A stretch of 64,000 bases of DNA. Origin: Symsagittifera roscoffensis (taxonomy: Eukaryota; Xenacoelomorpha; Acoela; Convolutidae). The notes beneath the pieces are model-generated. The model saw only the letters and a list, made by a program, of their open reading frames with translations, did not search any database and was not told where the DNA came from. How positions within the stretch are numbered: position 1 is the stretch's first letter; each line of letters begins with the position of its first letter. Shown here piece by piece: positions 1-12,107 of this stretch. Position numbers and translations under genes: made by a program. The stretch spans positions 15,195,840-15,259,839 of the forward strand of contig NC_087070.1 in the NCBI RefSeq assembly GCF_963678635.1. The letters run 5' to 3'.

Positions 1-3000
1 TAAGCGGCACAACTTAAGAAAAGACTTAAGTGGCGCGACTTAAGAAAAGACTTGAGCGGCGCGACTTATGAAAAGACTTAAATGACGCGACTTAAGAAAA
101 GACTGAAGCGGGGTAACTTAAGAAATAAATTAAGCGGCGCGAATTAAGAAAAGACTTAAGCGCACGACTTAAGAAAAGATTTAATTGGCTTTACTTCAGA
201 TAAGACTTAAGCGGCGCGACCTAAGAAAAGGCCGAAGCCACGACCTAAGAAAAAACCTAAGCGGCGCGACTTAAGATAAGACCGACGGCGCGACTTAAGA
301 AAGACTTTTGCGGTGCGACTTAAGAAAAGACTTAAACGGCGCAACTTAAGAAAAGACTTAAGCGGCGCGACTTAAGAAAAGACTTAAGCGGCACGACTTA
401 AGAAAAGACCTAAGTGGCGCGACTTAAGAAAAGAGTTGAGCGGCGCGACTTGTGAAAAGACTTAATAGACGCGACTTAAGAAAAGACTGAAGCGGCGCAA
501 CTTAAGAAATAAATTAAGCGGCGCGAATTAAGAAAAGACTTAAGCGCACGACTTAAGAAAAGATTTAATTGGCTTTACTTCAGATAAGACTTAAGCGGCG
601 CGACCTAAGAAAAGGCCGAAGCCACGACCTAAGAAAAAACCTAAGCGGCGCGACTTAAGATAAGACCGACGGCGCGACTTAAGAAAGACTTTTGCGGTGC
701 GACTTAAGAAAAGACTTAAACGGCGCAACTTAAGAAAAGACTTAAGCGGCGCGACTTAAGAAAAGACTTAAGCGGCACGACTTAAGAAAAGACTTAAGTG
801 GCGCGACTTAAGAAAAGAGTTGAGCGGCGCGACTTGTGAAAAGACTTAATAGACGCGACTTAAGAAAAGACTGAAGCGGCGCGACTAAAGAAAAACTTAA
901 GCGGCTCGACTTCAGAAAAGACTTGAGCGCACGACTTAAGAAAAGATTTAATTGGCACTACTTCAGATAAAACTTAAGCGGCGCGACTTAAGAAAAGACT
1001 TAAGCGGCACAACTTAAGAAAAGACTTAAGTGGCGCGACTTAAGAAAAGACTTGAGCGGCGCGACTTATGAAAAGACTTAAATGACGCGTCTTAAGAAAA
1101 GACTGAAGCGGCGCAACTTAAGAAAAAAAATTAAGCGGTGCGAAATAAGAAAAGACTTAAGGGCACGACTTAAGAAAAGACCGACGGCGCGACTTAAGAA
1201 AGACTTTTGCGGTGCGACTTGAGAAAAGACTTAAACGGCGCGACTTAAGAAAAGACTTAAGTGGCGCAACTTAAGAAAAGACTTGAGCGGCGCGACTTAT
1301 GAAAAAACTTAAATGACGCGACTTAAGAAAAAAAATTAAGCGGCGCGAATTAAGAAAAGACTTAAGGGCACGACTTAAGAAAAGATTAAGCGGCTCGACT
1401 TCAGAAAAGACTTGAGCGGCGTGACAAAGAAAACACTTGAGCGGCGCGACTTAAGAAAAAAATTAATCGGTGCGAATTAAGAAAAGACTTAAGCGCACGA
1501 CTTGAGAAAAGATTTAATTGGCACTACTTCAGATAAGACTTAAGCGGCGCGACCTAAGAAAAAACCTAAGCGGCGCGACTTAAGATAAGACCGACGGCGC
1601 GACTTAAGAAAGACTTTTGCGGTGCGACTTAAGAAAAGACTTAAACGGCGCGACTTAAAAAAACGACTTAGGCGGTGCGACTTAAGAAAAAACTTAAGTG
1701 GCACGACTTAAGAAAAGACTTGAGCGGCGCGACTTATGAAAAGACTTAAATGACGCGACTTAAGAAAACACATAAGCGGCGCGACTTAAGAAAAAATTAA
1801 GCGGCTCGACTTCAGAAAAGACTTGAGCGGCGCGACAAAGAAAACACTTGAGCGGCGCTACTTAAGAAAAAATTAAGCGGCGCGAATTAAGAAAAGACTT
1901 AAGCGCACGACTTAGGAAAATATTTAATCGGCACTACTTCAGATAAGACTTAAGCGGCGCGACCTAAGAAAAGACCAAAGCCACGAACTAAGAAAAAACC
2001 TAAGCGGCGCGACTTAAGATCAGACCGACGGCGCGACTTAAGAAAGACTTTTGCGGTGCGACTTAAGAAAAGACTTGAACGGCGCGACTTAAGAAAAGAC
2101 TTAAGTGGCGCAACTTAAGAAAAGACTTGAGCGGCGCGACTTATGAAAAGACTTAAATGACGCGACTTAAGAAAAAAAATTAAGCGGCGCGAATTAAGAA
2201 AAGACTTAAGGGCACGACTTAAGAAAAGATTAAGCGGCTCGACTTCAGAAAAGACTTGAGCGGCGTGACAAAGAAAACACTTGAGCGGCGCGACTTAAGA
2301 AAAAAATTAATCGGCGCGAATTAAGAAAAGACTTAAGCGCACGACTTGAGAAAAGATTTAATTGGCACTACTTCAGATAAGACTTAAGCGGCGCGACCTA
2401 AGAAAAAACCTAAGCGGCGCGACTTAAGATAAGACCGACGGCGCGACTTAAGAAAGACTTTTGCGGTGCGACTTAAGAAAAGACTTAAACGGCGCGACTT
2501 AAAAAAACGACTTAGGCGGTGCGACTTAAGAAAAAACTTAAGTGGCACGACTTAAGAAAAGACTTGAGCGGCGCGACTTATGAAAAGACTTAAATGACGC
2601 GACTTAAGAAAACACATAAGCGGCGCGACTTAAGAAAAAATTAAGCGGCTCGACTTCAGAAAAGACTTGAGCGGCGCGACAAAGAAAACACTTGAGCGGC
2701 GCTACTTAAGAAAAAATTAAGCGGCGCGAATTAAGAAAAGACTTAAGCGCACGACTTAGGAAAATATTTAATCGGCACTACTTCAGATAAGACTTAAGCG
2801 GCGCGACCTAAGAAAAGACCAAAGCCACGAACTAAGAAAAAACCTAAGCGGCGCGACTTAAGATCAGACCGACGGCGCGACTTAAGAAAGACTTTTGCGG
2901 TGCGACTTAAGAAAAGACTTGAACGGCGCGACTTAAGAAAAGACTTAAGTGGCGCAACTTAAGAAAAGACTTGAGCGGCGCGACTTATGAAAAGACTTAA

Positions 3001-5036
3001 ATGACGCGACTTAAGAAAAGACATAAGCGGCGCGACTTAAGAAAAAATTAAGCGGCTCGACTTCAGAAAAGACTTGAGCGGCGCGACAAAGAAAACACTT
3101 GAGTGGCGCGATTTGAAAAAAAAATTAAGCGGCGCGAATTAAGAAAAGACTTAAGCGCACGGCTTGAGAAAAGATTTAATTGGCACTACTTCAGATAAGA
3201 CTTAAGCGGCGCGACCTAAGAAAAGACCGAAGCCACGACCTAAGAAAAAACCTAAGCGGCGCGACTCAAGATAAGACCGACGGCGCGACTTAAGAAAGAC
3301 TTATGCGGTGCGACTTAATAAAAGACTTAAACGGCGTGACTTAAAAAAAAGACTTAGGCGGCGCAACTTAAGAAAAGACTTGAGCGGTGCGACATATGAA
3401 AAGACTTAAATGACGCGACTTAAGAAAAGACTGAAGCGGCGCGACCTAAGAAAAACTTAAGCGGCTCGACTTCAGAAAAGACTTGAGCGTCACGACAAAG
3501 AAAAGACTTGAGTGGCGCGATTTGAGAAAAAAATTAAGCGGCGCGAATTAAGAAAAGACTTAAGCGCACGACTTGAGAAAAGATTTAATTGGCACTACTT
3601 CAGATAAGACTTAACGGCGCGACCTAAGAAAAGACCGAAGCCACGACCTAAGAAAAAACCTAAGCGGCGCGACTCAAGATAAGACCGACGGCGCGACTTA
3701 AGAAAGACTTATGCGGTGCGACTTAATAAAAGACTTAAACGGCGTGACTTAAAAAAAGACTTAGGCGGCGCGACTTAAGAAAAGACTTGAGCGGCGCGAC
3801 ATATGAAAAGACTTAAATGACGCGACTTAAGAAAAGACTGAAGCGTCGCGACCTAAGAAAAACTTAAGCGGCTCGACTTCAGAAAAGACTTGAGCGTCAC
3901 GACAAAGAAAAGACTTGAGCGGCGCTACTTAAGAAAAAAATTAAGCGGCGCGAATTAAGAAAAGACTTAAGCGCACGACTTAAGAAAAGATTTAATTGGC
4001 ACTACTTCAGATAAGACTTAAGCGGCGCGACCTAAGAAAAGACCGAAGCCACGACCTAAGAAAAAACTTGAGCGGCGCGACTTAAGATAAGACCGACGGC
4101 GCGACTTAAGAAAGACTTTTGCGGTGCGACTTAAGAAAAGACTTAAACGGCGCGACTTAAAAAAAAATGACTTAGGCGGCGCGACTTAAGAAAAGACTTA
4201 AGTGGCGCGACTTAAGAAAATACTTGAGCGGCGCGACTTATGAAAAGACTTAAATGACGCGACTTAAGAAAAGACGAAGCGGCGCGACTTAAGAAAAACT
4301 TAAGCGGCTCGACTTCAGAAAAGACTTGAGCGGCGCGACTTAAGAAAAAATTTAAGCGGCGCGAATTAAGAAAAGACTTAAGCGCACGACTTGACAAATG
4401 ATTTAATTGGCACTACTTCAGATAAGACTTAAGCGGCGCGACCTATGAAAAGACCAAAGCCACGACCTAATAAAAAACCTAAGCGGCGCGACTTAAGATA
4501 AGACCAACGGCGCGACTTAAGAAAGACTTATGCGGTGCGACTTAATAAAAGACTTAAACGGCGCGACTTAAAAAAAAGACTGAGGCGGCGTGACTTAAGA
4601 AAAGACTGAAGCGGCGCGACATAAGAAAAGACCGAAACCGCGACTTAGAAAAATACTTAAGCGGCGCGACTTAAGATAAGACTGACGACGCGACTTAAGA
4701 AACGAGATAATCGGCGCGAATTAAGAAAAAATTTAAGTGGCGCGACTTAAAACAATACTGACGACGCCAATTAAGAAAAGACTTAAGCGGTGCGATTTAA
4801 GAAAAACTTACGCGGCGCGACTTAAGAAAAGACTGACGGCGCGACTTAAGAAAAAAATTTAAATGGCGCGAATTAAGATACGACCGGCGGCGCAATTTAA
4901 GATTATACCTTAAAGGCGCTACTTAAGAAAAACTTGAAGTGGCGCGACGTAAGAAAATACCGAAGCCGCGACTTAAAGAAAACTTAAGTGGCGCGTTTTA
5001 AGATAAGACCGACGGCGCGACTTAACAAATTACGTA
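1..5036. repeat. 26-bp-monomer satellite with higher-order repeats
   Basis: The stretch is a near-continuous tandem array of a monomer of about 26 bp, GCGGCGCGACTTAAGAAAAG followed by ACTTAA, with many point variants (ATGACGCG, GCGCACGA, GGCACTACTTCAG, GACCGACG). Variants recur in fixed order, so the array has higher-order structure. One block repeats with a spacing of about 384 bp (the TTTAATTGGCTTTAC variant at ~180 and ~564). A larger block repeats with a spacing of 844 bp (the TATTTAATCGG variant at 1921 and 2765). Every monomer carries CTTAAG beside a CpG-rich GCGGCGCG, so composition alternates sharply every ~13 bp. No gene is present; short open frames here are by-products of the repeat. 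It may be pericentromeric or subtelomeric, which is inference only. Confidence 0.95.
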
Positions 5037-5049
5037 TGGCAATATGCTC

Positions 5050-5250
5050 AGTCGCCCATGTCGCGCCGGTCTGAAATTGAAAACATCCAGTCGCCACGGT
5101 CGCACCATTACGGTTCCGACGGTGTTTTGAGTCGCGCCGGTCGCGGTGGTTATTCTTCAGTCGCGCTGGTCTGGAATTGCCACTAAAAAGTCGCGCCGGT
5201 CTGGAATTGCAAAATCTGAGTCGCGCCGGTCTTTTCTTAAGTCGCGGACC
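5050..5250. repeat. inverted, diverged satellite patch
   Basis: GTCGCGCCGGTCT and close variants occur about five times, with unrelated spacers such as GGAATTGC. The motif is the reverse complement of the satellite variant AGACCGGCGCGAC. The last copy runs into CTTTTCTTAAGTCGCG, which is the main satellite core in reverse orientation. The array therefore switches strand near 5040. Confidence 0.75.
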
Positions 5251-6095
5251 TCGACCTGGGTTGTCTCAAAGACAAATACCAGCGCCAGCGTTTTGAAAGC
5301 TTACTTTGAATTTTAAATTTTGGTCGAGTTGGTCGGGTTCGCCGAATTGAGCAAAAATGGGCACCTGGCCAAAGAAACCAGTTACCAGCCGGCCAAAATG
5401 GTATAAAAATGACGTGTGGCCGATACTCAATTGGCCGAGTGTCCAACTGACCAAATTTTGACTTCTGCATTTGGCATATGAGCCTGTAAGTCGACAGACG
5501 GGAGAGCAGACGCGAAAAACTTGTTTCACCTATTTTGAGTTTTGGGCGACACAAAACTGAGTTTTCTCTCGACACCCGAAAGTATTGGATTTCTGTCCTG
5601 TGATTGCTCCAATCACCTGAACTTGTAAGACATAACTTTTAGAATTTGATGCTACACAACTGATAATGATGTTCTATATTGTATTCCGACTCAAAGCAAG
5701 CTCCGAGCTCTATTATTTCTTGATACTGAAAATCTTGAACAGGTCTGGTTAAACCAGTAGTGCGTACTTTTTCTCGAAACTCCAAGTTTTTGGATCAGTT
5801 TGGTTAAGCTGAAATACGTGCAAAGACACAATGTACTAGGCATTTTCTTGTCACCAAAAACGTAGATAAAATTTCAGGGATTGAAAACGCTGATGATCGG
5901 AACATAGACAGCTGGCACTAGACTAACTCTGAACCGGTATATGACTCGCACCCGCTGAGCGAAGTATCCTTTGAGAAAAAAATTTTATAGCTAGGAAATT
6001 TTTCATAAGTAGCCCAAAAACTCAGCAAAACTTAGCTGTAGTCGATATCAAACAAAAATTGAGTGGTCTAGTAGTGTAATATCAGACAGATAAAG
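5251..6095. other. no recognisable feature
   Basis: Unique-looking sequence of mixed composition. Two overlapping open frames on the minus strand (about 5237-5575) have no recognisable motif and look fortuitous. Confidence 0.5.
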
Positions 6096-6129
6096 ATGAT
6101 ATTTTTCAGCTTCATGTTTTTCCGTGCGC

Positions 6130-7219
6130 GTTGTTCGAATTCAACCGACTTGGCTGATTACCCAGCCGTCTTGGTAAATATAGAAACCCAACCCAGTTCA
6201 GTCGTAAATTTAGCGATTGCGTTGTTTCGCTGTTTTGTTAGATGGCTTGGTTGGGTAAAATTGCCTGAATGTAACAAGTTGCATTTTTTTAGTCTAATGT
6301 TTTTCCGTGTTCTTTGGTGGATTTCAGCCGACCTAAGTTTTCCCAAACCCATTGATAAGACTCCTTGAGTTAGTGGGCGCATGGTGTTCATCCTAGGCGC
6401 TAATTCATTTTATCACACAGTTCGCATAATTCCTCAAAAGTCGTCGCGAAAGCGCGTGAAAGAGACCTGCTTCACGAAACCCAATTTAGATTTGAACTTC
6501 AACGCGAGTTACTCGCAGAAGATTATTCAGTTCTAACTGCATCACCTTGACTTTTTATCGTCACGACCTTGTCATTTGGCACGACTCCATTTAAAGTTCC
6601 ATAAGGAAGCATAACTTTAACAAAACAGTAGATTAAGACCTGAGCAACTGAAAAACTTGTTATTACAGTACAAGAAGATACCATTGTTCGAATTCAACCG
6701 ACTTGCCTGATTACCCAGCCGTCTTGGTAAATATAGAAACCCAACCCAGTTCAGTCGTAAATTTAGTGATTGCGTTGTTTCGCTGTTTTGTTAGATGGCT
6801 TGATTGGGTAAAATTACCTGAAAGTATCAAGTTGCATTTTTTCATTTTAATGTTTTTCCGTGTTCTTTGGTGGATTTCAACCGACCTAAGTTTTCCCAAA
6901 CCCATTGATAAGACTCCTTGAGTTAGGGGGCGCATGGTGTTCATCCTAGGCGCTAATTCATTTTATCACACAGTTCGCATAATTCCTCAAAAGTCGTCGC
7001 GAAAGCGCGTGAAAGAGACCTGCTTCACGAAACCCAATTAAGACTTGAACTACAACGCGAGGTACTCGCAGAAGACTAATCAATTCTAACTGCATCTCCT
7101 TGACTTTTTATCGTCACGACCTTGTCATTTGGCACGACTCCATGAAAAGTTCCATAAGGAAGCATAACTTTAACAAAAACAGTAGATTAAAACCTGAGCA
7201 ACTGAAAAACTTGTTATTA
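6130..7219. repeat. two tandem copies of a ~540-bp block
   Basis: The block beginning AATTCAACCGACTTG and running to AAACTTGTTATTACA is present at about 6138-6675 and again at 6690-7219, with only scattered differences. Its second half (from TAATTCATTTTATCACAC) occurs a third time at 7949-8215. That half contains the start of the PLE-ORF1-like relic annotated at 8094. The first half (about 6138-6400) has an open frame on either strand that I do not recognise. Confidence 0.85.
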
Positions 7220-7221
7220 CA

Positions 7222-7449
7222 TCAGCCATTTGTTTTGAGTTAAAGACTCTCCGCTTGTTGAAGCGTTACAGTGCTATCCTCAGCGCCCACAGAGTCCGCG
7301 AGGAGCGGAAACATTTATCCATTAGGATCAGTAAAGCCATACAAAATGATTTTAGGGCAAAAGCTTTAGGTAGTCAAGCTATCAACCCTGAAAGCCAAAC
7401 TCTCTGTGATGATACTCCTCGTTGTTTAACAAAGAAAACAAGATTTTAA
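7222..7449 (+). pseudogene. PLE ORF1-like relic, copy 1 (3' part)
   Basis: This is the downstream half of the same coding relic seen at 8094-8590. The frame reads a phenylalanine-glutamate-leucine-lysine start, then a basic helical stretch with LKRYSAIL and REERKHLSIRISKAIQ, and stops at 7447-7449. The upstream half is present only as the partial copy ending at 7219, so the two halves are joined at an internal deletion of roughly 150 bp relative to the 8094 copy. The assignment rests on similarity to the 8094 copy, which in turn resembles the ORF upstream of the PLE at 36059-36660. Confidence 0.5.
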
Positions 7450-8093
7450 GTCTTTAGCGGACAAACTTTATTTTCAAAAACCGAGGAACAAATAAGGCAT
7501 AATTTTTTGATAGCTGGTATCTTGTGTGTCTCTAGTCTGGCTAGTTTGCAATTTGTCTCCTTTTTTGTCTCCGAGACATCGTTTTGCTCGTATACTGATC
7601 AATTTTATCGAGCTTGCTAGTCGGTTTTTCGGCTTCCTTGAATGCTAAAACTTTCCCCTAACAGTTACCTTTGATTTAAAGTAATTGTAAATAGGTAGAT
7701 TTTGAGGGTCGCTGTTGTTGATTGGATAAATTATTCTGATAAATTATTCTTTTAAGCTTTGTTTGTAACTAATAAAACCTCGAGTAAAATTATTCGGTAA
7801 AAGCATGGAGAAAAACTACATGAAAAAAGTAGTTTAAAAACTTGAGAAAAGCAGTTTAAAAGCAAAAAATGATCTTTTTAATGGTCATGCTTTTGTACTA
7901 GAGTACATTGAAATTGAAAGCTGCTCAACAAAAGTTGAGAGAGGTACTAATTCATTTTATCACACAGTTCGCATAATTCCTCAAAAGTCGTCGCGAAAGC
8001 GCGTAAAAGAGACCTGCTTCACGAAACCCAATTTAGATTTGAACTTCAACGCGAGGTAATCGCAGAAGACTATTCAATTCTAACTGCATCACC

Positions 8094-8590
8094 TTGTCTT
8101 TTTATCGTCACGACCTTGTCATTTGGCACGACTCCATTAAAAGTTCCATAAGGAAGCATAATTTTAACAAAAACAGTAGATTAAGACCTGAGCAACTGAA
8201 AAACTTGTTACTACAGTACAAGAAGATACTTGCGCAATCGCTTACTGCAGAAAATATAAAGAAGCAATTAATTAGAACAAGTACTCTTTTACTTATTTTG
8301 GTCAAATACTTCATTTCTAAGCTTAAGAATAAGGGCAAGGTACTCATTAAAAAGTACAAGGAGCTTCATCAGCCATTTGTTTTGAGTTAAAGACTCTCCG
8401 CTTGTTGAAGCGTTACAGTGCTATCCTCAGCGCCCTCAGAGCCCGCGAGGAGCGGAAAAGTTTATCCATTAAGATCAGTAAAGCCATACAAAATGAGTTT
8501 AGGGTAAAAACTTTAGGTAGTCAAGCTATCACCCCTGAAAGCTAAACTCTCTGTGATGATACTCCTCGTAGTTTAACAAAGAAAACAAGA
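8094..8590 (+). pseudogene. PLE ORF1-like relic, copy 2
   Basis: An open frame from 8094 to 8390 encodes about 98 residues. They align along their length with the minus-strand ORF upstream of the PLE at 36059-36526. Shared landmarks in order are a V(V/I)WHD box, a basic NN/HN patch, an EEL/EQL leucine-rich helix, QLI(S/R)(S/T), a hydrophobic ILVI/LLLILVK stretch with CLISK/YFISK, and a YQALHQ/YKELHQ box. After that box the frame shifts and continues as FELKTLR and a basic region, matching LELKSLR in the other copy. It is therefore a decayed, frameshifted copy. Function is unknown; I infer an accessory ORF of a Penelope-like element. Neighbouring DNA is duplicated (7221-7942 and 8366-9090). 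Confidence 0.6.
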
Positions 8591-9096
8591 TTTTAAGTCT
8601 TTAGCGCACAATTTTATTTTCAAAAACCGAGGAACAAATAAGGCATAATTTTTTGATAGCTGGTATCTTGTGTGTCTCTAGTCTGGCTAGTTTGCAATTT
8701 TTCTCCTTTTTCGTCTCCGAGACATCGTTTTGCTCGTATACTGATCAATTTTCTTGAGCTTGCTAGTCGGTTTTTTGGCTTCCTTGAATGCAAAAACTTT
8801 CCCCTAACAGTTACCTTTGATTTAAAGTAATTGTAAAAAGGTAGATTTTGAGGGTCGTAGTTGTTGATTGGTTATGTCCTTCTGATAAAATATTCTTTTA
8901 AGCTTTGTTTGTAACTAATAAAACCTCGAGTAAAACTATTCGGTAAAAGCATGGAGAAAAACTACATGAAAAAAGTAGTTTGCAAACTTGAAAACAGCAG
9001 TTTAAAAACAAAAAATGATATTTTTAATGGTCATGCTTTTGTACTAGAGTACATTGAAATTGAAAGCTGCTCGACAAAAGTTGAGAGAGGTACTTT

Positions 9097-10319
9097 AAAT
9101 TAAAAAATTTTTGATGTAACAGCCGTTTGAAAAAAAAACGAGAAAAAAATTTAATTGGCTGGGAAGCCGAAGACTTCGCAAATACATACCCAAATAAGGT
9201 CTTTCGCTTCACAAATTAACAGAGAAAATGGGTTGAAAAGACACAGAGACAATTGAGACAGCAGTAAAGACCCAAAAAGATGAAGTAGCCAGGTCTAAAA
9301 AGACAAAGACACTGGGTCTAAATTTTTGTTTCAAATTGGAGTTACGGGGTCTGAAAAGTCAAATGAAGCCTTTAAGAAAACGAACAAAAAAAGAACACGT
9401 GATTAAAGCTAATGTTCCAATCGGTACCCGGCCTCATTGGAACTAAGACCTCTACTGAGATAAAACGAAATCCCGACTTGAATAAGTTGAGGCAAGAAGA
9501 ACTTGCCAGGCCGGCTAGGGTAACTCTGAAAAAAAAACGACAACCAATTGAAATAAAATAAGAGGCATTAGCTGAGGACCATAGGAGAAAGCTAAAATAA
9601 GTCGAGCTTAAAGGATTGCAAAAAAATGACCTAACAGCCAAATGTGAAAAAACTAGACAGGAGAGTTTTACAAAATTCAGTCTTCAACTTGGTGTTAAAA
9701 CAGACTATGATCGCACTAGCTCCTGGATTGATTCTATCAAAGATCAAACTTCTGCTGACTCAGCTGTCCAACCGGAAAATAGAGATAACCTTGAAAATGA
9801 AAAAGTTTTTACTATTAATTTCTGAGTTTCATAGAAAGTCCATTCATGGTTTCACTTCAGGGCATGGAGCATCTAGTGATCCTGATTTGCTTATTAGTGA
9901 TCATCTAGCCTTCCAACATTGTAACTCGAAATAAAAGTTGCCTTTATATTCTATGAAGCATCCGTTACCGTTCCACTTCAAATGTTGGTAAAACCAATTT
10001 GCAGGGTCTGATAAATCATTTTTCACTAATGCACACAGTTTTCAAACTGTCGCACCTTGTGTGCCAACGGTCTCTTGGGACCATCTAATACTTCATCATT
10101 CGTCAAGAACGCTTTCACATAACTAGCGGATGCGGAATCAGCATCCCTCTTATGCACCAGTCTGCTCAGCGAATAGCGTGCCCGTAGGGATCCATTTGAA
10201 CACGTCAGCATGTGGTTTGATCTCGCAAACACTCGTGAATACACACCGTCATGTTACCAATGCGAATGTGTCTTCGTTGGCAATTACGATTTGTCCTACT
10301 TAGGATAAAGGGATAAAAA
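9097..10319. other. no firm gene; AT-rich, lysine-rich open stretches
   Basis: Several short open frames on the plus strand (for example 9616-9934) are rich in Lys, Glu and Gln and could be further remains of the element at 7.2-9.1 kb. No diagnostic motif is visible. A minus-strand frame at 10026-10244 is also unrecognised. Confidence 0.3.
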
Positions 10320-10337
10320 AGGATAAAACGGAGGGTC

Positions 10338-10600
10338 ATGAAAAGTTGCGCACTTTTGTTTCTAGAGCTAAGACGGAAAAAAGGGGTTGGGTCGGAAACA
10401 GCAATTATGTTTCCATCAAACGCTAAGAGCAGTAGCAAATACAAATGGAAGCCTAACTGTCCACCGTGCATGCTGTGTAAAGGAGAGCATGCCTTTTGGT
10501 TTTGCGCTGCGTTCAAAAAAAAGAACACCGTCAAGTGAGCGAAAAGTTTAGCTGAACAAAAACATTGCTTCGTGTTCTTCAATTAAAACTTAGCTTCAGT
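10338..10600 (+). pseudogene. probable BEL/Pao-type zinc-knuckle relic
   Basis: The frame contains a PPCMLCKGEHAFWFCAAFKK segment, a Cys-x2-Cys-x3-His-x4-Cys arrangement. It then crosses an in-frame TGA at 10537-10539 and continues with LAEQKHCFVFFN. That spacing, with a CxxCxxxH....C..F box followed by a basic linker and a second Cys box, is typical of the region ahead of the aspartic protease in BEL/Pao retroelements. Only about 85 codons survive, and no protease or RT can be seen next to it. It could also be the knuckle of another gag-like protein. Confidence 0.4.
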
Positions 10601-12107
10601 AATTGCATGAAGGCAAAAAATGGGCACAACAGGACTATGAGAGCATGCATCACGTCCTTGTTCACAGTGCTGACAGAATTTTTCCACCAAAGGAAAAAAA
10701 ACACCAAGTAAACCCCATGAGTCCAAACCGAAATATATAAATAACTTTCCCGCTCATGTCCTTGTAGGAGGGGAAAATCACAAAGAATTACCAAAAGGAC
10801 TGTTGCCAATTGAACTTTTGTCTTTTAACTGTCTCCTGGGACCATTCGATAACTAAGTATGCAGATCTCCAAACCGATAACCGACCATCCGATAACCTTG
10901 CAACAAGTCTTTAAATCTTGGTATGATTTGTTTTTTCATGGAGCTTTTAAACAATTCAATACCCCTCTGTCGCAGATAAACGCACTCTATCTATTCTCAA
11001 GTCTTCAGGATCCACCATGGTGAAAGATACTATACTATAATTGTTAGGACACATTGGTTGTGAGTCGATGTGTTGATCGCCCTCTCGATAAGGCGATAAC
11101 TTAAAGAACCGTTTTGAGATTTGAGCCTTCGGTGTTTGACCCTATTGAGTTTCTAGCCCCGTACATCGTTATGGCTCGTCTTTTACTTAAAGACATATGG
11201 TGAACAAGTGGCCAAAGATTTTATTAGAAGATATCAGGGGGAAAAGTCTCGAGTGGCAATCCAGCCTTCCTCTGTTGGTCAACTGATAATTTCCATGTTC
11301 GGTGACAGCTCACAGGAGGTTTTCTGCGCCGTTGGCATTTTGGTCGTTGATTTAACATCGTCGCAGCCGTGAAAGTTGACGAATTAGTTAATTAGTCGCG
11401 GATCTCGACCCCGGATCAGAATCATGCTTTGGCAAAGGTTAGTTAAATACATTGGACAATCAAGTCGATTAACGAACTGTTGGGAGCCGATACTTGTTAT
11501 ATTTTGATGACTAAAATAAAGCTACTTTTTCAACTATAAATTTCTCAATTGGCCCAAATTTTGATTGTATGAATGAATTGGATAAATGATTTATGAAATT
11601 TTACTTTAATTTACTTGATCAACCTACGTTGGCTCCATGCAAGCTCTTAAATCGTGAATTCTGAGTAACTTGTAAGATAGATCAAGGATCTTGTAAATGC
11701 TAACCAAAAGCTCTGTGAAACATTGAAATCCGATCAGAAAGAAATCCAAGCATCTCAGATCTTCAACTAAACAGAAAGACAGAAGGCAGAATCCATTGAG
11801 GCCAATTGATATCAGTTCTATCAAGATCTAAACAGAAAACAAGGATTGCCGGTGGCTTTATTTTTTTTGCAAGTTTTGATGTCATTTGTTTGTTCGAACG
11901 TGAATGGATCTGAGGAGAGGTCATTTTTCTATGCATCATTGGAACTAGCGTATATCATATGTAAAAACTTCCTATTGAATTCTTTTCCCATTCATTTTTA
12001 AGCTTTTAGAACCCAAATTTAGTTTTTAATCAGTGATATAAGCAATCTGATAAAAAAATCTTGATTATTTTTCAATTTATGTCTCTTCACAACTCGAATA
12101 ACGAGAC
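10601..12107. other. no recognisable feature
   Basis: AT-rich sequence with only short, motif-free open frames on both strands. A short segment at ~11393-11410 (GTCGCGGATCTCGACC) resembles the end of the inverted satellite patch at ~5235. Confidence 0.5.

Larger units (their letters stand above)
7221..9096. repeat. ~720-bp direct duplication (7221-7942 / 8366-9096)
   Basis: The segment starting TCAGCCATTTGTTTTGAG and ending GAGAGAGGTACT is present twice in direct orientation, at 7221-7950 and 8366-9096, with roughly 95% identity by eye. Between the copies lies the third copy of the TAATTCATTTTATCACAC block. The arrangement suggests unequal exchange within a short array of one ancestral element rather than independent insertions. 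Confidence 0.85.

Noticed and set aside
4212-4397. Open frame within the satellite encoding a repeated Ser/Arg/Leu peptide
   Set aside because: It is read from the 26-bp monomer; the phase is fortuitous and the peptide simply follows the repeat.
1-5036. CRISPR-like array of repeats
   Set aside because: There are no unique spacers of constant length. Monomers are contiguous and variant, and the context is eukaryotic.
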